Both the position numbers and the translations under genes were made by a program. The notes under the pieces are model-generated. The model had not been told where the DNA came from, made no database searches, and saw nothing but the letters and a program-made list of their open reading frames with translations. This document shows positions 44,079 through 52,350 of a stretch of DNA of 64,000 nt, one piece after another (the first letter of the stretch is position 1; the number at the start of each line of letters is the position of its first letter). Where the stretch lies: the NCBI RefSeq assembly GCF_000725345.1, contig NZ_CP008852.1, positions 1,703,693 to 1,767,692 on the forward strand. Direction: 5' to 3'. The stretch is from Pelosinus sp. UFO1 (GTDB lineage: Bacteria > Bacillota > Negativicutes > DSM-13327).

Positions 44079-45443
44079 TTGTTCTGGGTGGCATCGACAA
44101 GCACTATTGTAATCATGATATGTATTTATTACTATTGCCGGAGAACAACTTGGAAAATTAAATTGCTTACATTCCGGATGCATAAAGTGATCAATAAATC
44201 GCAGCAAAATAAGAAACAGGTTCAGCGATTATTAAAAGAGATATATATGCTTCTTAATAAAAGCATAGGAAGTCATGATCAGGTAACTGCTTATAAATTA
44301 ATTGATTTACTTAAATTAGCTTTTGGTTATGGAATGATGCGTCAAGATGAGTCAGTTCGGCTCATGGCAGTTAGCGTTGCAGCATTGAACAAGGGAAATC
44401 CTGATACGGTAAGCTTTATTTTAGATGCTTTTAAGCCATTAATTCGTCAAATAGCGCCTGAATTTGTTCCTAGTGCAGCAGAACAGTTAACATTAATTGG
44501 TGCAATTGCTTTGAAGAAAAAACAGAAATTTTTATTCGCAAAAGTGGCAGAATGCATTTTTCTAATAATGGAAAGACCAGATGCTACTGGGGATAAAAAA
44601 ATAATAACATCAGTTATTGAAGCCCTTAAAGTAATTGGGGTCTTAAGTCTTAGACGCCGTGATATTGCCTTATTTCGGGAAATAAGTATACGTTTATCTA
44701 GTTGGTTTAATGGAAATCAAGTTACCGTAGATATTACGGAAAATTTAATAACTATGTTATCAGCTTGGCTGCATCGCATTATTGGATTAAATGAAACAGC
44801 TCTATTTGATATTCTAGAGGAATCTTCTTATAGTTTGGTAAAATCTAACGTGTTACTTGAAACTAAGCTAGATTTATTATTTGAGGAATGGGGAAATCTT
44901 GCAGCATCTGCTTGTTTAAACCCGAATAGTCAAATAGCTGGCCGAATTATAGACGTTTTGTTTACTCTAGCTAGTATGAACGATGATAGTAGGCGTTGGC
45001 CAAGGACGATATCTATAGCTGGGCGAGTTGCAAAGTTAGCAGTCTCACGCCATGGCATTGCTGTGGCATTTATGTCTTTTTACCCTATGCTAGAAATGGG
45101 GAGAAAGTTATTATGGTCAGAATTAAGATTTGTTCAGTGTATTGATGAGTGTAGACAAGAGATGTTATTTGCAATTGTCAGGGAGTCCTTATTGATTATT
45201 TCATTTGCTTCGAAGCAGGATTTGGTAGGATCTTCAGGGCAAACGATTGTTGATCTTTATAAATGCTGGGTAGAGAATCCTGCAATGGCGGGAAAGCAGA
45301 AATCAATTAAAAAGTATTGTCAGTTGCTACTGCTTTTTTGGTTAAAGGATAAAAGAAAGGTTAGAAAAAATCTACCTCATAATAATGATCTTACAGAGCC
45401 TATGTTATTTTCTGATAGTGAAAGGCAAAGATTCAGAATATAG
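44079..45443 (+). CDS. Membrane-anchored helical protein, unknown
   Basis: A 454-aa hypothetical protein that I do not recognise. It opens with one membrane segment (about residues 1-20, VASTSTIVIMICIYYYC), then a basic stretch (RRTTWKIK), then about 400 residues of predicted alpha-helix with Leu/Ala-rich pairs, in the manner of HEAT or armadillo-like repeats. There are no catalytic motifs. TTG 44079 lies 8 bases after GGAGGG and suits better than GTG 44070. It lies between pyk and a convergent acyltransferase and is expressed alone. Confidence 0.6.
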   Translation: MFWVASTSTIVIMICIYYYCRRTTWKIKLLTFRMHKVINKSQQNKKQVQRLLKEIYMLLNKSIGSHDQVTAYKLIDLLKLAFGYGMMRQDESVRLMAVSVAALNKGNPDTVSFILDAFKPLIRQIAPEFVPSAAEQLTLIGAIALKKKQKFLFAKVAECIFLIMERPDATGDKKIITSVIEALKVIGVLSLRRRDIALFREISIRLSSWFNGNQVTVDITENLITMLSAWLHRIIGLNETALFDILEESSYSLVKSNVLLETKLDLLFEEWGNLAASACLNPNSQIAGRIIDVLFTLASMNDDSRRWPRTISIAGRVAKLAVSRHGIAVAFMSFYPMLEMGRKLLWSELRFVQCIDECRQEMLFAIVRESLLIISFASKQDLVGSSGQTIVDLYKCWVENPAMAGKQKSIKKYCQLLLLFWLKDKRKVRKNLPHNNDLTEPMLFSDSERQRFRI

Positions 45444-45461
45444 AAAAATAACATAAGAAAA

Positions 45462-45549
45462 GACTTGGCTTGCGCCAAGTCATCGGACGCAGGCAGAAGC
45501 CTTAGTCGTTCTTACTTGGAATCAAGAAAGTGTTATACTTTCTGATTCC
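45462..45549. terminator. Two hairpins in the convergent spacer after the helical-protein gene
   Basis: GACTTGGC/GCCAAGTC (45462-45481) and GGAATCA-GAAAGT with its complement (45518-45549, one bulge). Neither has a long T-run on +. Together they could stop or stabilise the + transcript. Confidence 0.5.
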
Positions 45550-45552
45550 GTG

Positions 45553-45583
45553 AAAAAAATCCGGGTATTTTTTATACACCGGA
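45553..45583 (-). terminator. Terminator of the acyltransferase gene
   Basis: On the minus strand TCCGG-TAT pairs with ATA-CCGGA and a TTTTTT tract follows. The stem begins within the last codons, so the stop codon lies inside the hairpin. Confidence 0.75.
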
Positions 45584-46708
45584 CTTTGGTTTTGATAATT
45601 TACTACCTGTCAATAATAAGCTGATAACTGGTATGAATTTGCCAATTTTTTTAATGAAAATTGCAAAGGTTAGACTAATAATGACAGTTGTTAAATAGAA
45701 CATAATTGTGGTGGGGGCTGTCATTAATAAATTGCGGACAGACAAGTAACTGGCTAAATAATACATGACCAAAGGATGAACTAGATACACTACATAGGAG
45801 TGTTCACCTAGGCTGCCAAGCAGCTTTTGGATTCCTTCTGGTAGTCTGTCTTTACTAAAAAGCATAAATAAAAATACTGTACTAGATAGCGTATATAATA
45901 TGCCGATAGGGCTAAGTTGATGATCAGTATTGACGGCAGCTTCAGGTGTGTAATTCAGAGTATACACTAGATAATAATAAAATAGTAACATCCCTGCTAA
46001 GCTAATAGAAAAGAATGTTTTAATATAGGATCGATAGCATTTGATTGCTTCTTTGAATTTTACATATTCTACGGCGCAAACAGCGCCGAATAGAAAAATA
46101 AATACGTAATGGAATATCCAATAACTTGTACGATGAAAGATTAATTTATTTAGATAATGATTAGAAAAATTTGCGTGTAGTATATAACTTGAGTAATAAT
46201 TAAAAAGCATTTGTAGTAGCAGGAGTATGCCTAAATTGCGGATTGGATGCTTTATTATACTCCTGACTAGAGTACGCCATAAGGGCATAAATGTGTAAAA
46301 CCATAATAGAATGACTAGAAAATAGAGTTGATAAGAAGCAAGACCGAAAAAAGCAAACTCATAAAGGAGAGGAGGATGCCATATCATGGTATCGCCACTC
46401 ACGAAGGTGTAGTGAAGCATATATAAGATAGACCAAACTATGTAAGGTAGTAACACCGTGCGGAGTCGTCTGATAAGGAAACTACTATAATTGAGCTTTG
46501 CTGTAAGGTCTTGTGTGATAAATAAGCCAAAGGCCGATACGAAAAAGAAAATCGGAACGCTGAAACGCGTGATAATTTCTAGTAAAGCAAATAAATGAAT
46601 GTTTACTTTAGGATTGCTTAGGGAGTAAGCTCCCGTATGAATACCAATTACGCCAAGCATAGACACGCCGCGTATGTATTCAATGGCCATTATTTTTTCT
46701 CTAGACAT
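45572..46708 (-). CDS. Acyltransferase 3 family membrane protein
   Basis: A 378-aa integral membrane protein with about ten hydrophobic segments of the Acyl_transf_3 family, which O-acylates cell-surface sugars or peptidoglycan. The N-terminal signature IEYIRGVSMLGVIGIHTG, with its conserved R and H, lies near residue 8. Another family block is SVPIFFFVSAFGLF near 50. The acceptor is unknown. ATG after AAAGGAACTT. A SigH-like promoter lies about 80 bases upstream. Confidence 0.83.
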   Translation of the reverse strand: MSREKIMAIEYIRGVSMLGVIGIHTGAYSLSNPKVNIHLFALLEIITRFSVPIFFFVSAFGLFITQDLTAKLNYSSFLIRRLRTVLLPYIVWSILYMLHYTFVSGDTMIWHPPLLYEFAFFGLASYQLYFLVILLWFYTFMPLWRTLVRSIIKHPIRNLGILLLLQMLFNYYSSYILHANFSNHYLNKLIFHRTSYWIFHYVFIFLFGAVCAVEYVKFKEAIKCYRSYIKTFFSISLAGMLLFYYYLVYTLNYTPEAAVNTDHQLSPIGILYTLSSTVFLFMLFSKDRLPEGIQKLLGSLGEHSYVVYLVHPLVMYYLASYLSVRNLLMTAPTTIMFYLTTVIISLTFAIFIKKIGKFIPVISLLLTGSKLSKPKSGV

Positions 46709-46760
46709 TGTTAAGTTCCTTTCTACTGAGAAATTTAGAAATTTTAATCCTGAAAATACT

Positions 46761-46789
46761 TTATTCGTAATTAGTCAGCATTTTCCTGC
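46761..46789 (-). promoter_or_regulatory. SigH-like promoter upstream of the acyltransferase gene
   Basis: On the minus strand GCAGGAAAA begins at 46789 and TTACGAATAA begins at 46770, with the same 19-base offset as the copies on +. The GAAT of the -10 is intact. The downstream gene is in the same orientation. Confidence 0.5.
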
Positions 46790-46859
46790 TTGTCATGAAT
46801 AACTAACGAGAATAGAGTATTTCAAAATACATATTAATTAAATTTTTAGGAGGATTATT

Positions 46860-47717
46860 ATGAGAGAATTAGGATTAGTAAATGGTAATTTGGTTGATAT
46901 GAGTGATAGCTTCATACCAATGGAAGATCGTGGTCATCAATTTGGAGATGGAGTTTATGAGGTGACGAAAGTATATAATGGTCGGTGTTTCGCTTTGAGA
47001 CCACATTTGGATCGATTGTATCAATCCTTGCGTGCTATAAGAATTCCTGCTACTTATACTTTCGAAGAATTGGTCGAGTTTCATGAGTTGTTGATAAAAG
47101 AAAGTGGTATTACAGAAGGAGCCATTTACTTGCAGATTACTCGAGGCGTTGCACCACGCGTACACTCTTTTCCGGAGCAAGTTGTACCATGTTTGACCAT
47201 GTCTATTCGTCCTAGTAGTCCAATAAATCCGGAATTTAAAGAAAAAGGTGTTAAAATTATATTAATTCCAGATGAACGTTGGCTGCGTTGTGATATTAAG
47301 TCTTTAAATTTGCTGAGCAATGTGCTGGGGAAACAACAAGCAAAAGAGGCTCACTGTTTTGAAGCTGTTATGGTGCGAGGCGATCACGTTACGGAAGGCA
47401 CTAGCAGTAATTTCTTTGTTGTAAAAGATGGAGTGATTTGGACTCATCCAGCTACGAATTTAATCTTAAAAGGTATCACACGGTCAATTATATTAGAAAG
47501 ATTAGCAAAGGATTTGGATTTGACAATTTTAGAAAAACCTTTTGGTGTGGCTTTCGTAAAAGGAGCAGAGGAAGCATTTTTATCCGGAACGAGTACAGAA
47601 ATCATGCCAGTTACTTCCATCGATGGAGTTGCTGTGAACAATGGTTCTGTTGGGCCTATTACGCGAAAATTACAATTAGCTTATACTCGTCTAATTGATG
47701 AAGAGTGTCATCGTTAG
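46860..47717 (+). CDS. dat: D-amino acid transaminase (class IV)
   Basis: A PLP enzyme of fold type IV, 285 aa, that interconverts D-alanine and D-glutamate and so feeds peptidoglycan. The close match to Bacillus D-amino acid aminotransferase shows in the N-terminal FIPMEDRGHQFGDGVYEVTKVYNG, the Schiff-base lysine in CDIKSLNLLSNVLGKQQAKE near residue 145, and GTSSNFFVVKDG near 180. AGGAGG at 46850-46855 precedes the ATG. A terminator follows, so it is transcribed alone. Confidence 0.92.
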   Translation: MRELGLVNGNLVDMSDSFIPMEDRGHQFGDGVYEVTKVYNGRCFALRPHLDRLYQSLRAIRIPATYTFEELVEFHELLIKESGITEGAIYLQITRGVAPRVHSFPEQVVPCLTMSIRPSSPINPEFKEKGVKIILIPDERWLRCDIKSLNLLSNVLGKQQAKEAHCFEAVMVRGDHVTEGTSSNFFVVKDGVIWTHPATNLILKGITRSIILERLAKDLDLTILEKPFGVAFVKGAEEAFLSGTSTEIMPVTSIDGVAVNNGSVGPITRKLQLAYTRLIDEECHR

Positions 47718-47748
47718 TAGAATGTGATTTAAAACCATGATTCGTCTA

Positions 47749-47777
47749 GTAGCAGGGAATGGACCCTGCTACTTTTG
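47749..47777 (+). terminator. Terminator after dat
   Basis: AGTAGCAGGG pairs with CCCTGCTACT over a short loop and TTTGTG follows. Confidence 0.8.
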
Positions 47778-47828
47778 TGTATAGTAATAGGGAATGCAGT
47801 TTGTTTTTTTTAGGGGAGGATGTAATGC

Positions 47829-49259
47829 ATGCAAGAAAAGATTAAGCAATTACCGTACTACCGATGGCTTATTTTTAGCGTAACGGTAATGGGAACTTTT
47901 ATGGCTGTATTGGATTCTAGTATTGTCAATGTAGCTTTACCTGTAATTGCAGTAAGCTTTGGTGTAGAATTACCAGTAGTCCAGTGGGTTGTAACCGCTT
48001 ATTTACTCGTCATCTCTAGTTTGTTACCTCTCTTTGGTAAGGTGGGCGATATGTATGGGCGACGTAGAATTTATTTACTAGGATTTAGTATCTTCACGAT
48101 AGGTTCTTTATTATGCAGTCTTTCTAACGCTGTATGGCTTTTAGTAGCAGCTAGAGTGGTGCAGGCGATAGGAGCATCTATGCTAATGTCTAATTCTCCT
48201 GCGATTATTAGTACGACTTTTCCCGGTAAGGAGCGAGGACGTGCCTTGGGAATGAACGGTACAGTCGTAGCCTTAGCCGCTATGGCTGGACCTAGCCTGG
48301 GAGGGTTATTGGTAGGCTTATTCAGTTGGCAATCTATTTTTTATATTAACTTGCCCATTGGTATACTTTCTTATCTAGTAGGACATGTTATTTTGCCTGT
48401 GGAAGAGAAACATTCAATAGGGACATTTGATTTTAAAGGAGCAGTTTTATTTGCCTTGGGTATGACAGGGTTACTGGTAGTGCTGAGCAATGGGCAGGAA
48501 TGGGGCTGGAGCTCTTTTATTGTACGCGTAATTAGTATTATGTCTGTAGTGTTACTAAGTGTATTTGTTTGGCATGAGGGTGGGGTAGAGCACCCGATGA
48601 TTGATTTATCATTATTTAAGCGTTGGCCTTTCTTAGCGGGAAATATTGCAGGATTGTTATCTTTTATGGCCATGTTCTCCAATAATATGTTAATGCCCTT
48701 TTATTTACATTCGGTCTTGCTGTTGTCGCCGACAGAGATCGGGTTAGCTATTACGCCGTTTCCGCTATTGATGGCAATTACAGCACCTGCTAGTGGGTAT
48801 CTATCGGAAAAAGTTAGCCCAGTTGTGCTGACGAGTAGTGGTCTTAGTATCTTAATGTTGGGTCTATTATACTTAGCTACATTAGATGCTCAGTCGGTTA
48901 TTTGGCAGGTTGCTATAGGCCAGGCTGTGATGGGAATTGGAAATGGTATGTTTCAGTCACCGAACAACAATAGTGTCTTGAGCTCCGTACCTTCTAATAA
49001 AGTAGGTCTAGCTAGTGGAATTAGTGCTTTAATGCGTAATGTAGGCATGGTAAGTGGTATTGCAGTTGCAGTGTCTGTATTTGAGAGTAAAAGACAGCAA
49101 GAATTAGCTGGTTTAGCTATTCCTGATAATGCAGCTCAACTTAGTGCGTTTTTGTCAGCATATCATGTTGCTCTAGTAATTGGGGCCTGTTTTGCCGGCG
49201 TTGGTGCAATTCTCTCTTTGAGTAGAAAAGGGCACGTATATCTAAAAACTACACAGTAA
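47829..49259 (+). CDS. MFS drug exporter, DHA2/EmrB-QacA family
   Basis: A 476-aa membrane protein with 14 predicted segments, which expels small toxic molecules in exchange for protons. Family motifs are the acidic LDSSIVNVALPVI near residue 30, motif A GKVGDMYGRRR near 67, and motif C AGPSLGGLLVG near 153. AGGGGAGGA at 47812-47820 places the start at ATG 47829, 4 bases after a decoy ATG. Substrate unknown. There is no adjacent regulator. Confidence 0.9.
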   Translation: MQEKIKQLPYYRWLIFSVTVMGTFMAVLDSSIVNVALPVIAVSFGVELPVVQWVVTAYLLVISSLLPLFGKVGDMYGRRRIYLLGFSIFTIGSLLCSLSNAVWLLVAARVVQAIGASMLMSNSPAIISTTFPGKERGRALGMNGTVVALAAMAGPSLGGLLVGLFSWQSIFYINLPIGILSYLVGHVILPVEEKHSIGTFDFKGAVLFALGMTGLLVVLSNGQEWGWSSFIVRVISIMSVVLLSVFVWHEGGVEHPMIDLSLFKRWPFLAGNIAGLLSFMAMFSNNMLMPFYLHSVLLLSPTEIGLAITPFPLLMAITAPASGYLSEKVSPVVLTSSGLSILMLGLLYLATLDAQSVIWQVAIGQAVMGIGNGMFQSPNNNSVLSSVPSNKVGLASGISALMRNVGMVSGIAVAVSVFESKRQQELAGLAIPDNAAQLSAFLSAYHVALVIGACFAGVGAILSLSRKGHVYLKTTQ

Positions 49260-49397
49260 AAATTTTTCTTAGATTTAGCATCTAGGATACATTGTGTATT
49301 GGTTTTAGAAGTTGACAAAAATACAGTTTATTACTTATAGTAAGAGTAGGATAAAAGAACTGCACTGGATAAGTGTAGTGTTTAGGGAGGCTAGAAA

Positions 49398-49730
49398 ATG
49401 AATCAAATTTGGATGCGAATTTTTTTCATAATGATTGGTGGTAGTATTGTTAAGTATTTATTTGCTTCTTCCCTTGTTTGGGTAGGAATTGATTTGGCTG
49501 TTCTCGCAATTTGCTATTTAACTTTAAAGCGATATCCCTTTGTGGATTTGAAAACAAGTATGTTATTTCTTGGTGGCTTAACTGCCGTTTCTGTTTTGAC
49601 GGATTTAGGGATCATTAGCGGCCTTATTGCCAATGTCATTATACTGGCATTGATGGCATGGATGATGTTTGGACGTAATGGTAACAATGGCCCTAAGAGG
49701 CCTCAAAATCGGCATAAGTGGCATAAATAA
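49398..49730 (+). CDS. Small integral membrane protein, unknown
   Basis: A 110-aa protein with three to four hydrophobic segments and a basic, glycine- and asparagine-rich tail. A possible promoter upstream is TTGACA at 49313-49318. The next gene begins 15 bases later, so the pair is probably an operon. Function unknown. Confidence 0.65.
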   Translation: MNQIWMRIFFIMIGGSIVKYLFASSLVWVGIDLAVLAICYLTLKRYPFVDLKTSMLFLGGLTAVSVLTDLGIISGLIANVIILALMAWMMFGRNGNNGPKRPQNRHKWHK

Positions 49731-49745
49731 AGGGGAACCTTATAG

Positions 49746-50255
49746 ATGAACTCAACGTCCAGAATTTTAACACGTACGGCATTGCTGCTGGCTCTTGTGT
49801 TGCTGTTTCAATCCTTACGGTTGATGATTCCCATCTCGCCATTTTTATCGACATTTTTAATTGGCAGCTTGATAAATAGTTGTTTGCTAATTGCTGCTGA
49901 AATGGTAGGGGCAGGACCGGCTTTAGTGATTGTGCTATTAACACCAGTGGTGGCATATTTTCAACAAGTGTTGCCGCTTCCTATTTTTATTCTGCCTGTG
50001 GCTTTAGGGAATGCTATTTATATTGGAATATTTCTAATGGGGAAGCATTGGAAATATTGGATGAGTATTAGTATTGCTGCAGCCTGTAAAGCTGCGTTTA
50101 TGTATTTTGCTTTTAGTTGGTTGCTTACACTGATAGAAATTCCTGCAAAAATAGCTATTGGATTGCTGTTTGCTATGAGTTGGCCTCAATTTGTTACGGG
50201 GTTACTCGGTGGATTATTAGCTGACATTATAAAAAAGCGTTTGAAATTGATGTAA
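49746..50255 (+). CDS. ECF transporter S component-like protein
   Basis: A 169-aa membrane protein with about five to six segments and an N-terminal basic start (TSRILTRTALLLAL) typical of the ECF substrate-binding S component. These bind a vitamin or metal and work with a shared energising module, not seen here. A central Ala/Gly-rich segment (GNAIYIGIFLMG) agrees with the fold. No specific ligand can be named. GGGGAACC precedes the ATG. The stop lies inside a bidirectional terminator. Confidence 0.65.
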   Translation: MNSTSRILTRTALLLALVLLFQSLRLMIPISPFLSTFLIGSLINSCLLIAAEMVGAGPALVIVLLTPVVAYFQQVLPLPIFILPVALGNAIYIGIFLMGKHWKYWMSISIAAACKAAFMYFAFSWLLTLIEIPAKIAIGLLFAMSWPQFVTGLLGGLLADIIKKRLKLM

Positions 50256-50278
50256 AACAATTTCAAACGCTTTTTTTA
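50231..50278. terminator. Bidirectional terminator between the S component and the YgjP-like gene
   Basis: AGCGTTTGAAATTG and CAATTTCAAACGCT pair around 8 bases, with A-run before and T-run after, serving both convergent genes. Confidence 0.88.
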
Positions 50279-50290
50279 TAGAAAATTGAA

Positions 50291-51037
50291 CTACAAGATA
50301 GTCATGAGTAAGATTCCGTTCGTGCGTAGCCATGTACGATGCTCTTTAAAATTGGGGGAGTATTTCCCGACCTCCCGCCAAAAAGAGTCAGAGTGATTCA
50401 GTATGCGCAAATGGCAAAGTTCATGAATGACTAAATAATCAACGACTTCAGGCGGTGCCATAATGATTCGCCAGTTATAATTAACGTTTCCTCTAGAAGA
50501 ACAGCTACCCCAGCGGGTTTTTTGCTCCTTAATAGTAATACGCTTTGGAGATACCTTAATTGCAGCGGACCAAAAAGTTGTTTTTTCGGATAAGATTTTC
50601 GTAGCGGAGTCAATATACCATTCTTTTAATAGCGAGTATGACAGGTTATCCAATTTAGCCGCTGGGAGAGGAGGGAGTTCTAATAGGATTTGATCCTCAT
50701 CTAGACGCACAGCAGGTTGGTGATTCTCCTTTGTGATAAAGGTAAGGGTATGGGGGATTCCTAAATATAGGATACTAGCATTGTGGCTAATGGATTTGTT
50801 AATTGGATTAGATGCCGCAGCTGTTAATTTTGAAATTTGGGTCGTAATCCATTTTGTCTTTTCGAGTATTATCTTTTCAATGTCCTCCATTGGAAAATGT
50901 GTAGGGGCAGTAATGTTGAGATGATTTACAGACGTTAGCTTTAACTGAATGGATTTACGGTTTTTCTGGTAACGGATAGTATAAGTAATTGGCTGGTTTT
51001 CAATAAGAATTGTATTCATAGAATTAGAATTAGACAT
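50291..51037 (-). CDS. YgjP-like M48-type metalloprotease
   Basis: A 248-aa cytoplasmic member of the DUF45/YgjP group. The zinc motif HELCH near residue 210 (VIHELCHLRILNHSDSFW) has a second metal residue expected downstream. The N-terminal beta part reads TIRYQKNRKSIQLKL. In-frame starts are ATG 51037 and TTG 51058; an AGGA between them favours ATG 51037. Other members support it, but the substrate is unknown. Confidence 0.8.
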   Translation of the reverse strand: MSNSNSMNTILIENQPITYTIRYQKNRKSIQLKLTSVNHLNITAPTHFPMEDIEKIILEKTKWITTQISKLTAAASNPINKSISHNASILYLGIPHTLTFITKENHQPAVRLDEDQILLELPPLPAAKLDNLSYSLLKEWYIDSATKILSEKTTFWSAAIKVSPKRITIKEQKTRWGSCSSRGNVNYNWRIIMAPPEVVDYLVIHELCHLRILNHSDSFWREVGKYSPNFKEHRTWLRTNGILLMTIL

Positions 51038-51053
51038 TGTAAAGAGGGAATCC

Positions 51054-51097
51054 TGCAAAAAAAAAAGCTTTCAATTTTTTTAAAAAATTGAAAGCTC
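51054..51097 (-). terminator. Terminator after the first tRNA-Leu(CAA)
   Basis: On the minus strand AGCTTTCAATTTTTT pairs with AAAAAATTGAAAGCT and a run of T follows. It separates the tRNA genes from the YgjP-like gene. Confidence 0.85.
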
Positions 51098-51105
51098 TAA
51101 TATAC

Positions 51106-51193
51106 TGGTGCCGAAGGCCGGACTCGAACCGGCACGTGGAGTACACGTCTGATTTTGAGTCAGGTGCGTCTGCCAATTCCGCCACTTCGGCAC
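51106..51193 (-). tRNA. tRNA-Leu(CAA), copy 1
   Basis: An 88-base class II tRNA with encoded CCA. The acceptor starts GTGCCGAAGT. The anticodon loop CTCAAAA gives anticodon CAA, which reads UUG. A long variable arm and the T-arm GGTTCGAGTCC are intact. It is identical to copy 2. Confidence 0.95.
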
Positions 51194-51281
51194 GTTTTAG
51201 GTTGAACTCTTGGCCCAACAAACAATATATTAACATAATAGATAGTTATTGTCAAGTTTCTAGTTTTAGAAAAACAAAATA

Positions 51282-51316
51282 AAAAAGACTTTAACACAAA
51301 AATGTAAAGTCTTATA
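51282..51316 (-). terminator. Terminator after the second tRNA-Leu(CAA)
   Basis: On the minus strand AAGACTTTACA pairs with TGT-AAAGTCTT and TTTTTT follows. It lies between the two tRNA genes, so each copy has its own 3' end signal. Confidence 0.75.
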
Positions 51317-51322
51317 AAATAC

Positions 51323-51410
51323 TGGTGCCGAAGGCCGGACTCGAACCGGCACGTGGAGTACACGTCTGATTTTGAGTCAGGTGCGTCTGCCAATTCCGCC
51401 ACTTCGGCAC
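51323..51410 (-). tRNA. tRNA-Leu(CAA), copy 2
   Basis: Same 88 bases as copy 1 with no difference visible, including the encoded CCA. A tandem duplication with diverged flanks is likely. Confidence 0.95.
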
Positions 51411-51599
51411 ATTTTAAGTTTTACTATCAGGTGGTGGCCCACCGGACAAGTAGTATATTATCATGATTCTAATAAAGAAGTCAAGAAAATTTTTTATAGA
51501 AGAAACATAAACAAAAAAAATCTTGATAACAATTAGTATAAATACACAATTATAGGGAATAATTGTACCATATATGGAAGAACGAGGAGGATGTAAATA

Positions 51600-51962
51600 A
51601 TGGCAACGAAGATGGGGCCTTTACCCATAAAAAAGGTTATGTTTAATAGTAAGGTTGCTAATAATGATGGAGAATATGAGTTTATTATTGATTGTGAATC
51701 TGTTTATTTTGATGTAGGGTATGACAATGAAGGCAATTTGCAGTTTGTTGACCAGTATTTTTACACGGAACGTCATTCCCATGGGGATATAAATTATGCC
51801 TTAGAGGAAGAAGATTTGCTAAGTGTTGATGATACTGATTTCCCGGTGAAGAGTTATTTGTTAGCGAAGCAGGAACACGGGAACGAATGGTTGCGTTTTC
51901 ATGCAGTGGTACCAAAAACAGTTGATCCTGGATATTTTCACCAAAAGTACCTTGGTGAATAA
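51600..51962 (+). CDS. Hypothetical protein, 120 aa
   Basis: A soluble acidic protein that I do not recognise. It begins with MATKMGPLPIKK, has a beta-rich middle (EYEFIIDCESVYFDVGYDNEGNLQFVDQYFYTERH) and an acidic loop, and ends with a region rich in aromatic residues. GAGGAGG at 51584-51590 precedes the ATG, and a good terminator follows, so it is a genuine single gene. Confidence 0.6.
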   Translation: MATKMGPLPIKKVMFNSKVANNDGEYEFIIDCESVYFDVGYDNEGNLQFVDQYFYTERHSHGDINYALEEEDLLSVDDTDFPVKSYLLAKQEHGNEWLRFHAVVPKTVDPGYFHQKYLGE

Positions 51963-51995
51963 AACTAAATTTATATTTTGATTGTATCCTATTTT

Positions 51996-52026
51996 AGAGG
52001 TGGTTTAATAACCACCTCTTTTGTTA
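51996..52026 (+). terminator. Terminator after the 120-aa gene
   Basis: AGAGGTGGTT pairs with AACCACCTCT around a short loop, followed by TTTGTTATTT. Confidence 0.88.
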
Positions 52027-52136
52027 TTTGTAACGTATTTAAAATGTAATTATATGGAAAATGATATAAAAAATGTAATAAAATGGTAAAAAAATAAGAC
52101 AATTAGAACTAGAACATTTTGCAATGCAGTTATAAA

Positions 52137-52216
52137 TGTCGAATGAGGTAACAAAGAGAATAGAGGAGAGACTTGTTAAATCAAGGGGGAGCAAAAAAGG
52201 GTAAGGATATTCGACA
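52137..52216. promoter_or_regulatory. Pair of Spo0A-box-like heptamers
   Basis: TGTCGAA occurs at 52137-52143 on + and as its complement TTCGACA at 52210-52216. Both lie upstream of the SigH-like promoter of the PAS kinase. The heptamer is the core of the Spo0A box; the wider context is only a partial match. Confidence 0.45.
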
Positions 52217-52278
52217 GTAAATGCTTGTTTTCCTTAGTATTATGTCGCAATTTTACGAAAAGAACTTAGTCTAATTTA

Positions 52279-52306
52279 GCAGGAGTTACAATTATTTACA
52301 AGAATA
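52279..52306 (+). promoter_or_regulatory. SigH-like promoter of the PAS kinase
   Basis: GCAGGAGTT (52279-52287) and ACAAGAATAT (52298-52307), with spacing as in the other copies; GAAT is intact. It lies 72 bases before the preferred start. Confidence 0.5.
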
Positions 52307-52350
52307 TTATGTATCACTTTAATAAAGTAGAAAAAGGGAGATGGCGGAAT

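Larger units (their letters stand above)
51963..52350 (+). other. Spacer with terminator, Spo0A-box-like and SigH-like sites
   Basis: Nearly 390 bases without a gene. A terminator (51996-52024) comes first, then AT-rich DNA, TGTCGAA at 52137-52143 on +, TTCGACA (the same box on -) at 52210-52216, and the SigH-like promoter at 52279-52306. An ORF start at ATG 52309 is possible but the better start is 52351. Confidence 0.6.

Noticed and set aside
51030-51402. Short ORFs spanning both tRNA-Leu genes
   Set aside because: They translate tRNA sequence and share identical peptides because the tRNAs are identical.
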